64,000 bases of DNA from Gnetum montanum (taxonomy: Eukaryota > Streptophyta > Gnetopsida > Gnetales > Gnetaceae), in NCBI GenBank assembly GCA_015680685.1, contig MNCI01012628.1:314182-378181 (forward strand). Direction: 5' to 3'. The translations under genes and the position numbers were made by a program. The notes beneath the pieces were generated by a model. The model was not told the origin of the DNA. It saw only the letters and a list, made by a program, of their open reading frames with translations, and searched no databases. Shown here in pieces: positions 35,058 to 44,906 of the stretch. Numbering within the stretch: the first letter of the stretch is position 1; every line of letters begins with the position of its first letter.

Positions 35058-37536
35058 ATGTCTCTCCCACAAGGAAGTGACCATGCACTATATAGTGAAC
35101 ACATTCATTGGAGAAATAATGAGATATATGATGAAGAAAATTAGAGTGACCAACCTTATGCAAGGGTTTCTTATGATCGTGACCACCCTGATGACACTCA
35201 AAGACTACCTTCACCTAAGGTAGACAATCTTGGAGGAGATGACATAGGTCCTAAACTCGAGGAGGCCTCAAGGCCTAAGACCTCCTTGAACCTAAGAAAT
35301 GATAAATTAAGGGACCCTGAGGAACATCATAGAAGCCATGGAAATCCTGATAGTTCCTCATCTTCCTCTTCCCCTTCAATGTCTAGTTCTGACGAAGATG
35401 AACATAGGTATGAAGATAAAGTTCAACAAATGGGTTGAGCTAAAAACCAAAATCAAACCCATGGGAAAGGTCATAGATAACATCATCATGATCAAATGAA
35501 TAGAGATAGGCATTTTCCTCACAATTTTTTTGATAATGATGAACCCTTTCTAGCTACTAAGAGCTTAATGGTGATCATAGAGGTAGTTAAGATACCTCAT
35601 AGGCATCGTAGGGACAATCGCTTGCCCAGGCTTGATATAAGATATAAATGATATTCCTAAATATGCAGGATCCTACGATTCAGATCTACAACATCATCTA
35701 TAAGCCTTCCACGATGCTTGTGTCTTGAAAGTGGGTGGCAAAATCTTAAGATCTTTCCTATGATACTAATCGACGAAGCTAAAAGTTGGTATAGATCATT
35801 AAGACTAAATTCAATTTGACAATGGTCAACAATGTTGGAACTTTTTAATGAGAAATACCAAACCTATGTGAGAGTGTCCAACCTAAGGAGACAGATCCAA
35901 GAGTGGAAGAAAGAATAACATGAACCCTTGAACATGACCTTAGATAGATATTATGCCTTACTAAATAGATGCCCAGGCCATGGTTTCTCTAAGGAAAGAT
36001 AACTTTTTCACATCATAGATGGACATTGTAATGAAATAAGGGAGACCCTTGGGATGTATACCCTAGGGCAATTATATGAGCTTCAAGCCCATTAGATCAA
36101 AGAGCTAATTAAGCATATGGCAAAAAAAGAAGGAGAGATATGAAAATGGGAGAATGTCAAGAAATATCAATGGGATCCAACTCTTCAACAGAAGAAGGTC
36201 CAGATCTATGGTAAGGAGAATGAAACCACTTTCAATAAGGGGATTCCACAACAAACCTTGTCAATATAGAAATCTACTAATGAACTAGAAGCAAATTTTA
36301 ATAGGATGTCCAAATGGATATATGAAAACGTTACAACTCTCATTGAGATGGTCAAGGAGAGGATCATGCAAAAGAAGCCATATGATCATAATCAACAAAG
36401 GATATGGAACCAAGAAATAGCTAGGAACACTTTTCGACAAATGGGAAAAATGGCTAAAGAAAGCGAGGCTATAGACTCAACAACGGATGAAGATAATGGA
36501 TGCGATATCTACATATATGATCATTCAAAGGGCCATTGCCCAGTCTTGTTGCATCTACAAGAGTATTGGATAGGTTCCTTAAATCCTAAGTTTGTGCAAA
36601 AGCATATGCCCAGGAGATTTCCTCTCCCACAAGGTAATTATAGATAGTTCCACAACTTATCATACCATCCTAGGTGGACTTATTACCAGCCTCAACATAG
36701 TTATCAACCATAGTGGCAAAAACCATAGTCATGGGGGAGGCCACCATCAAATTAGCCTTATTCGCTGAAACCACATGGATAGTGTGTTCAACACCTAGTT
36801 TCTCCAACTAGTTCTACATCCTCTACTTCAAATCACCACTACCACTCCCAAGTACCATCAACCCATGACATCCCCTGAAGGATCACCACCTCATGCCTCT
36901 TACCATCCATATTATCCTCAATATTCTTATACTCCACTTCATTATATGCCACCACCAAGGACATAGGAGGGTTTTGCACCATAATATCAACAAAAAAATG
37001 CCACTTGTGTTGCAAATCTACATAGACATGCTGACACTAGTGGGTCTCAACTGCAATGTAGGAAATGTTCCTTCTGGAGGAAAGGCTGTAAGCTGAAGCA
37101 AACCATGCATGGACCCACCACATCATTTGAGCTAGCACAATGCAAATCTGGTGCAATGCATCCCTTTTCACGACCATCATCCTCTGATCATACACAAGGG
37201 CTATCATCCATCGTTACTCCAAGCCTGAATCCAAACAATGAATCTAACAGTGTGGGGAGACAAATAAATCCATGCATACCATATCCTAATCAAGGATGTA
37301 GTTGTGGGCTAGACATACATAATGTTAACACACCTCACACCTTGATCCACCATACATTTAACAGTCAAGTATGTGACCAATGATTTTTCTACCCAGCCAC
37401 CACACCACCAACAAACACCCAGTGGCTAGGACATGAACAGTTACCAATGTTTCATACATGCATAAATCCTATTTATTCACTTATTAATCCTTGTCATGGC
37501 CCAATGTTTAGTTGTGGGGGTTACCCCCCATTTTAG
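35058..37536 (+). pseudogene. Element D gag
   Basis: ATG at 35058 opens MSLPQGSDHALYSEHIHWRN, resembling the gag start of E. A Ser-rich acidic stretch (35340-35420) is followed by the core with KSWYRSLRLNSI, ELFNEKYQTYVRVSNLRR and HGFSKER. An uninterrupted stretch from 36306 (113 codons) carries the C-x6-H-x4-C-x4-H motif at 36501-36554. The tail is rich in Pro, Tyr and His and ends GGYPPF then TAG at 37534-37536. Stops and shifts occur elsewhere. Compared with E it has an extra 100-residue acidic insertion near the N-terminus, as in C. Confidence 0.8.
36501..36554 (+). other. C-x6-H-x4-C-x4-H motif in gag of D
   Basis: Reads CDIYIYDHSKGHCPVLLH, followed by LQEYW. Spacing is identical to the motifs in C and E. 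Confidence 0.65.
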
Positions 37537-39180
37537 TCTTTAGGATTCTTAAGTGTTTTTCAACTTTTTGTTTTACACATTTTTTATTTTACAACTTTTT
37601 GTTTTGCACATTCTTTACTTTACATATTCTTGTTTTCATGTTATTAATATTTTCTAATTTTTTTTTACACCATCATTAGTACATTTTCTATTTCTTGAAA
37701 ATTTTATACTTTCTTTTATATATATATATATATATTGTGTGATTTTCTAACTTTTTGTTAATAAGTGCAAGGTATAGTGGTAATGCGTTGCTTGATGGTG
37801 GTATGTACTATTTTGTTATTTGAATGTTGGTGTTTGGATTTTGTCTTTGAATTTCATTACAAATGATTAGGACATGGTTTCTTTTTCATGCAACAGGCAG
37901 TGAGTCCACAACATCCACCCATCTACAAACTCTATGGTTTTCCTTATTTTGAAAATGTGCAGTCCATTTTTCATTAATAAAACTTTAATAAATTTGTGAC
38001 TTTGGTAGTTTCTAGAATTGGGAAGGATTCAAAGGTTTGAACAGGGTGTGGCTTCAGGGGGATTTAGTATTCTTTGTGCCTTTCTATTTACTTGGGTGCA
38101 TGTGTGTTTTCATGGATTTCTTACCATTCTATGTTGATTAATAAAAGGAAGTTGAATAAGTCCTTGTAAGGTGTGGTTCTCATTAGAAAAAAATGATGAG
38201 AATTCAAAGCACACCCCTTGGACAAAATAAATGCATGTGTCTTTCTATGGTGTGGTTCCCAATTAATAAAAAACAAACAATGAGAATTCAAAGCACACAC
38301 CTTAGACAAAATAAATAGGCTACAAGCATTGGTTATGGGACTAGAAATACATGTTAGCCATGCCTGAAGGTCCCCTCTAACTAAGGCCCTTCCTTTCTTC
38401 CTACCTCCCTTTTCTTCTCTAATAAAGAATGGTGGTTGTTCTGTGGGAGAACTCTTATGTCTCAGGGGGATGGACTGGTCTTAGAATGATGATGCAAAGT
38501 CACTAAATGTGGTTGGTTTTGGTTTGGACTAATGATGGATCCTATCAAGTTATTTAACCACAAAATTCACAAGGGACTTTATGTGACCTTAATCAGGAAC
38601 TTCATTCCACTTTCTCTCATTCATCTATGCTTTTCATGTTTCACCTCATTGTCAGTTTCATGTTCTAGTTTGATATCCTAGTTTGATATCCTAGTTTGAT
38701 GTGTTGGAATTCTTAGTTTCCATCGGGTTTCTTTACTTAACCTTTTGTAACCATCAATCATTTGCGAAGCCCATGGACTCTTTGGTTTGAAGTTATGTAA
38801 GGGCATAAAAGGCATGTGCCTACTTTGGGGAGGACCCACTTGCATATCTTCTAGTTAGATTAGTTAAGTTCTTTATCCTTAGACACTCTTACAATCAAAT
38901 TCTTTTTGTTTACCCCATTAATGACATCCAATTGTGCACATCTTTATAATAGTTTTTAGTGAGCCTTCCTTTTTGTTGTTGTGAATTCTTACACCCTCTT
39001 CAAATATTTCCTTGTGTTGAACTTTTTTCAAATTTAATGGACCACTTATCTATTTTACCCTATCCATTAACCTTCTTGCTAACACTACTAAAGAAATCAA
39101 TTAACCACAATCACAAACTAGCTAAGTGTAACCACCAACGAGATAAGGAATTTAATAGTTATGTGTTACACATTACATAC
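37537..39180 (+). other. Noncoding internal region of element D
   Basis: No protein domain. It holds T-rich DNA, a TATATATA run near 37716-37733, two copies of a roughly 75-bp unit (38165-38315, with GTGTGGTTC and GAATTCAAAGCACAC in each) and the word CCTACTTTGGGGAGGACCCA near 38818-38840 that also occurs in E. Confidence 0.6.
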
Positions 39181-39207
39181 TAATTCATGATTTTGTTGTG
39201 ATTGCAG
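39177..39207 (+). other. Splice-acceptor-like site conserved with E
   Basis: ATACTAAT branch-like sequence at 39177-39184 and TTGTTGTGATTGCAG ending at 39207. The E acceptor has the same TGTGATTGCAG and the same branch spacing (24 bases here, 23 in E). The donor in D is not clear to me. Confidence 0.45.
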
Positions 39208-39547
39208 TGGAAAGTATGGACTGGATGCAGGACTATCTTCACCAAGGATGATGCAATAGTACCACACAATGAGGACCATTCATGATCGTTGGATCTCCTC
39301 TCTCTTATTCTTCTACTGCTAAGAGGTGTTGGATGTTAGTGTTATCCAAGGTGTTCACTTCTCTTATCATGAACACCCAATTTTGTAAAAAGTTATAATT
39401 CTGTACACTTGGGCACTTAGTGTTTATCTATCCATTTGAGTCAATTTGTATGTCAGTCAATAATCTCATACTTTCCCAGTATTTTGTAAGGAGCTTGTTC
39501 CTCCTCTTCTACACTTGAGGATGAGTTTTCATTCAGTTGTGAGGGTA
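39208..39547 (+). other. Short 3' segment and polypurine tract of element D
   Basis: After the acceptor there is no open frame like that of E. The segment aligns loosely with the 3' end of C (TGGACTGGA and GTGTTCA words). It ends with GAGGATGAGTTTTCATTCAG and TTGTGAGGGTA, the polypurine tract. Confidence 0.55.
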
Positions 39548-40387
39548 TGATGAAACATGTTTTGTAGTCACCATGATGTTGGGTACATGACATAGGGGCT
39601 GTGACATCAAGATCTTGATGTGATGTTGAGTATCCAACATCGGGGTATATACTCTAGCCTATAAATATAGCATCTAGGGTCTCATTTTGAGGTAGTTTTG
39701 AAATAGTTTTACATTAATTTTTCATCCTTTTATCAATAGAGTAGCTGAATTCTTGTAGTTTTATTTTGTAATCTTAGAGAATAATTAGTGAGTATCCACA
39801 GAGTGGATCTAAGCCTATTCAAGTGGTAATGTACCTAGACATATTCCATGAACAACAATAAGATCAAGATTGATTCTTATTCATTATAGCACTTTGACTT
39901 AGATTATATTTACTTTTCATGTACTTAGTTAATATTTAAATTTTTATTTATGTTAATTAATTAAGCACATAAGTACAATCGCTTCGAGCATGCATATGAC
40001 TCTTGATAATCCTAGCAATGCTTAATGTTTGGTAACCTAGTAGCATTATATGTGTTTAGGATGTACATGGGAAGTGGGATCGGATACTTATGTTGGGTAG
40101 TTGATTATTAATTAACAATTAGATAGTTGAATTGATTATAAATTAAGTTTCAACCTATTGTTAATCGTAGAATAATAAAATATAAAATAAGAAAAATCAT
40201 ATGCCTCACTCTGGACTAAACCATACATGACAAAGCTACCACTAGTCTAAGTGGGAAGATAGTGAATTGCGATCAAGGCATAGCAATCTAGATGCCACAG
40301 CTAGTCCCATCCATGAAATTCAACCAGATGATGCATGGACACTTGTGATTCGCATGGTTGGGCGTAGGGATACCTCATCGCTCATCA
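39548..40387 (+). repeat. 3' LTR of element D (840 bp)
   Basis: TGATGAAACATG start and CGCTCATCA end. TATAAATA at 39660-39667. Differs from the 5' copy by many transitions and several small gaps, suggesting that D is older than E. Confidence 0.85.
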
Positions 40388-40980
40388 GGCTCCTGTTCAA
40401 TCTCAAACTCTTCTTCTTCTTCTTGCCATTCCTTTGAGCTAATTTCCTCACTAAACTCATCAACCTCTATGTGTTATATGAGCATTTTTGCATAAAAGTC
40501 TATGAGGGGGATTTGGTCATAAGGGGATAGGATGTATTATTTCCCATCCCAACATATGATTTTGAATTGATGCTTAGCATCAAATTCAGAGCATGATATC
40601 AAGAGATCAGCTTGTATCTTGCCATAGAGGAAGTTGTAGAACTCCTAATTAATGATTGTAAACTCTAGGTTTCTACCTCTTTGCTTAAGCAATTGCCTTT
40701 GTTTTATGATTGTGCTGTCTTTCAGGTCATAAACACAAACTGCATCTTTGATGGATAACATATTTGTTAGGTGAAGGGGTAGTATGGTTGATTGGTTGAA
40801 AGACATTTTCAAAAGATGTTGTTTTGACTTCTTACTATTTTTTGTTAAAATCTTAGCAAGTTGGATTTTCCAATGGTGCAATTTTCTATAAATGGAAAGG
40901 TAGTGGGAAAGAGGTAAGGTGCCAACAACTATCTTACCCTCTTGCACTATGCTGGGATTCCCCCTCTTGGCCAAAAAAAT
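40388..40980 (-). pseudogene. Element F, part upstream of gag (right piece)
   Basis: A minus-strand frame from about 40974 continues past one stop to 40393, where D interrupts it. It ends in an acidic stretch (EISSKEWQEEEEEFEIEQE). The text matches no domain I know. By position it is the N-terminal part of gag or a separate small upstream frame as found in some Ogre/Tat elements. At its start the minus strand reads TTTGGCCAAGAGGGGGA, which could be a decayed primer site. Confidence 0.4.
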
Positions 40981-41142
40981 GTTCTTTTAAAAAAGAATGG
41001 ATTTTACAAAAAAATTTCATAATAGGGGGCATGATACCCACACTAGGGATATGACACCCAAGCTGATGCAGGTATGAAACCCATGTTGACTTTAGAAAAT
41101 GCAACTACTACAAATTTTTTACCAAAATCCAAACATCCATAT

Positions 41143-41245
41143 TGGGGGTATGACATCTCCAGGTTGATGGGGGTATGACACATACCTACGCTGAGGGGGG
41201 TATGACACACACCTACACTAAGGGGGGTATGACACCCATGCTAGG
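41143..41245 (+). repeat. Tandem array, about 27-bp unit
   Basis: Four units with GGGGGTATGACA followed by CATC, CATACC, CACACC or CCCATG words. The same words GTATGACACCCATGTTGG recur singly near 41030, 41600 and 42635, so the array is part of a wider repeat field. Confidence 0.65.
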
Positions 41246-41552
41246 TTTTGGTGGCAACACCAATGTTGGGAGGTGTAACATTCATTTTGAAGGTGGAGAA
41301 GGTCGAATAAGGGAGGTAAGATTAAAAATCTTACACCCTCCTATGCAACATTATGGGATTATCCTTTTGGCAGGTTTTAAATTTTTTTTTTCTAAAAATT
41401 AAAGTAAAAATTTGGGTGTCAACAGTGGCCTTCCTGTGAAACTTTTCATAGTAAAGAGGGGTAAGGTTGTGGTTGGAACACTAATGTTGGCCTTGCTAGA
41501 AAATTTCTAGAAATTGTTGTGAATTTTTTACTAAAACTGAAACACCCATGTT

Positions 41553-41573
41553 GGGGGGGGGGGGGGGGGGGGG
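41553..41573 (+). repeat. Run of 21 G bases
   Basis: An uninterrupted G21 run following CCCATGTT. It expands the G-rich end of the GTTGGGGG repeat word. It is a potential G-quadruplex and also a likely place for sequencing error in length. Confidence 0.85.
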
Positions 41574-42653
41574 TGTGGTTCGGGGTGGTAATAGGATGTG
41601 GTATGATACCCACACTAGCTTTAGAAAATCTAGCTACTACTATGAATTTTCTCAAAGCCCAAGCACCCATGTTAGGGGCTTGGTGGTAGAAAAAAGAGGC
41701 AAAAAGAAAAAAAATGATAGATTAAATTAGGTAAAGAACTTGGATGAAGGCCCTCCTCATCCTAGAAAATTGTTACAATAGAAAATTTTGGGTGCTGGAA
41801 AATCAAAAATTCTAGCAAACAACTTTAACCTGGATCCCAAGGGCCTTTGAAAAATAGGATTTAAGGTACCCTAGATAGTTTGACAGATCACTCAGGGACT
41901 TGGAAAATGTAAATGAGGGTAGAAAAATAAAGATGTAATGAAAATTTGAGAAAAAAAAATGGACTAAAATGAAACAAATAAATCTATCTTGCACACAAAT
42001 AGGCCTATAAACTTTATTTTAATAGAAATAAATAATGGTTCAAAAAATGTGTACAAAAAATATTCTTGAACTAGTAGGGGGGTTTCATAATCCCTTGAAA
42101 CTACTGCAACTAGCTTCACGATCTAAAGGTTTTGTAATTTCTAATGCGTTCAAACTTTTGTTGCTCTTTGGACTAGATCTGCAATGTTGGTGATGTGAGG
42201 GGGATGAGATGTGTGAGGGGGGTTTTCTACCAAGAAGTGCCACATTAGTGGTAAAGCCCAAAATGCTCAACGTTGGTACCAAAAAATCGCAAAATCTCTA
42301 GGGGAGGGGGGGTAACAATAGATATGGAGGTTCCATGCTTGGAATTTGTAGGTGTGCAAGAGCTCTCAAATTCTAAAAATGGCTGAAAATTGCAAAGTAT
42401 GGAACTAAAAAAATTTTTGGAGCCCTTACATGGTGTTGGGGTTTGGGTTTTATAGGGTTTTGACCATAAATTTGGTTGCAAATTCTACTTGATTACTTAC
42501 AAAATTTTGCTACGTATAGGTGTGGTGGGTGTTCAAATCTAATGGGGTTACTATGTATGGTAAGTGTTATATCCCCATAGCATCAAAGCCATTCCATTTA
42601 CTAAAAATAGTGAATAGAAATTTCACCCTTGTTGGGGGTATGACACCCATGTT

Positions 42654-42807
42654 GGAGCAATGCTGGAACCTTGCTGAAGCAACGTTGGACCCTCATTGGA
42701 GCAATGTTGGACCCTCGTTGGAGCAAGACTGGATCCTCATTGGAGCCAAGCTGGACCCTCACTAGAGTAAGGTTGGATTGTCACTAGAGCCAAGCTAGAC
42801 CCTTGCT
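42654..42807 (+). repeat. Minisatellite, 22-bp unit, seven copies
   Basis: Units start at 42654, 42676, 42698, 42720, 42742, 42764 and 42786. Consensus is GGAGCAAYGTTGGACCCTCATT. All units have exactly 22 bases despite substitutions. As 22 is not a multiple of three, it is unlikely to be coding. Confidence 0.85.
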
Positions 42808-43205
42808 CAAGCCACATTGGGGAAAAGGTGAAATGCTAGCAAGGAGTAAGAGTTATGTCACCTCCACACCCCCCCATGCTAGGCATGGATGATGTTACAG
42901 GCCCCTACAAGTGTTTCTAGTGTAGAAAATATTAGACCCCCTCACAAAACCCAAAAAAATGGTAATCCAAAAGGCATTTTTAACCTCCCAAGCCTAAATA
43001 TAGGCATGATATAACTTTTTTCACTTAGGGGTTAAGGCTTTGATCACTTATGAGGTATTTTTCAACCCCAAAATCTAAAGTATGTGAAAATGTAGCCCTT
43101 GGATTGCAATCTTCATATTTTACAATGAAGTGTTAGCCTCAAGTGTTTTGGGATGATGGTTACGATGTAAAAGAGGTTACAACATGCATTTTTGTTGGTG
43201 TTTCA

Positions 43206-44906
43206 CACTATGTTTAGGGTTGCCTGATAGGTTTGTTGTAGGAAAACTCTACCAATGATAACAGACTATCCTAACTATCTAAAAATTGCAAAGCACAAGA
43301 TTGAAGTAGGTCCTTCAATACTTGGTTAACTCTCTTAACCTAACCATCAATTTGTGGATGATAGGATGAACTCATATCCAATCTAGTGGCTAGGCTATTC
43401 TTGAATGCATGTAAAAATTGAGAAGTGAATTTGACAGTATGATCTAAGACAATCTTGGTAGAAATGTTATGTAATCATATGATCTTAGATATGAATAACT
43501 ACATAAAATCCTCCATATTGGATGAAGCCTTCATAGCTAGAAAATGAACTAACATAGTCAATAGATCAACAATAATAAGAATAGCATCCTTTCCATACCT
43601 AGTGAGAGGTAAAACAATGGTAAAATCCATACCGATCACCTCTCACTTTCACTCTAAAATAATGTGAGGATATAAGTAGTCAACTAACCATTGGTTGTTA
43701 AGTTTAACTTGCTAAAAAATCAAACATCTAGCCATAAATTCTTTACCCTACTTCTTCAAGCTTGATCACTAATACAACCAATTTAGTATTTGGTACATTT
43801 TATTGCTATCCAAATACATTTGAACCCTACTGAGATGAGCTTTCTCTAACATATGTTGCCATAGGAAATCAGGCAAACACACTCAACCCTTACAACACAG
43901 AGAAACCCAAGTGCACCAACTACCATAGAAGAATCACTGGATAACTTAAGATGCTCACACCAAGGATTGCATTATTGTTCTACACGAATCTCACTAATTA
44001 CATTAGACTAGATGATCAAACTCTAAATCTTACTAACCACATGGCTCAAGGCATTTATAACAACATTGCTTTTTCTTGTTTGGTACTGGATGGTAAAATC
44101 AAAATTGATAAGTAGGTCAATCCACCTTCTTTGATGTAGATTTATCTATGGTTGATTCATCAAATACTACAATCCCTTGTGATGTGTCCAAATTATGAAT
44201 GGCTCTCTAAACAAGTAGTGATACTAAACCTTCAAGACAAATACCACTAGTTCCAACTCAAGGTCATGTGTAGTGTATCCTATCTCATGAGGCTTTAGCT
44301 ATTGTAAGGCATAGGATACTATTGTGTCCTCTTACATAAGAATAGATCCATAACCCTCTCTTTACGCATTAGTACAAATGTCAAATGATTCACTTGGGAT
44401 AGGTGAAATCAAAATAGGAGTTGAGATTAGTCTACTCTTAAGTTCATCAAAGCCATGTTCATAATGTGGATCCTATAAGAAACGAATATCCTTCCATAAT
44501 AGCTTTGTGAGAGGTGAAGTGATCTAGAAGAAGTTCTTAACAAATCTCCTATAATACCTTGCTAGCCCAAGAAAAATATGAACCTATCCAACATCCTTAA
44601 GGATAGGCTAATCCTAAATAATTGATATCTTAGGGAATCCATCACTATACCAACCTTTGAAATGACATGCTCCCAAAACTAAATCTCTCAATTCAAAAAA
44701 GAACACTTAAAAGGTTAGGTAAATAATTTATGTTCTTTAAGTATTTGCAAAAGGATCCTTAGATGTTGTTTCTGCAACTTCTTAGATGAAGAGTACATCA
44801 AAATATCGTTAGTGAACATGATAACAAATTGGTTTAGGTATGATGTCTTGACACTATTCATGAGATGCATAAACCTTGTCAAAGAATTAGTGGTATAGGA
44901 ACACAT
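43206..44906 (-). pseudogene. Element G: chromovirus RT-RNase H-integrase fragment
   Basis: The minus strand starts at 44906 inside the RT (TRFMHLMNSV), with LNQFVIMFTNDILMYSSS; the catalytic pair, normally IDDI, is TNDI. LRILLQILKEHKLF follows. RNase H is recognised by IVSYALQ, THDLELELVVFVLKV and FREPFIIW. Integrase shows VDFIMVLPLTRYGKDAI, IVLDHTVKFTSQFL and SSYHPQIDG, then VKRVNQVLKDLL, and stops at LVEFSYNKP. Many stops. The rest of the integrase is lost where the F LTR begins. Confidence 0.75.

Larger units (their letters stand above)
34045..40387 (+). mobile_element. Element D: gag-only LTR retrotransposon
   Basis: Two LTRs (34045-34931, 39548-40387) with perfect GGCTC target duplication, a primer site, a gag and a polypurine tract. 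No pol domain is visible in 37537-39547. Gag, the noncoding middle block and the acceptor-like sequence are shared with E, but D lacks the accessory gene: only about 340 bases separate the acceptor from the 3' LTR. It sits inside the gag region of F. Confidence 0.9.
40980..43205 (-). repeat. Candidate 5' LTR of element F (about 2.2 kb)
   Basis: On the minus strand the block starts TGAAACACCAAC at 43205, exactly where the integrase homology of G stops, and ends AAAGAACA just before the possible primer site. The first 10 bases are the same as the start of the solo LTR at 50237. The interior contains several diverged tandem arrays and no coding homology. No second copy is in the window, so the ends are tentative. 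Confidence 0.35.

Noticed and set aside
41400-41445. Plus-strand Tat-type LTR end and primer site (GGGTGTCAACAGTGGC)
   Set aside because: The bases match the familiar LTR/primer junction of Tat elements only over a short stretch; gag on either side is on the minus strand and no plus-strand internal region follows.
42654-42807. CRISPR-like regular repeats
   Set aside because: Units are directly adjacent without unique spacers, in plant retroelement DNA; this is a minisatellite.
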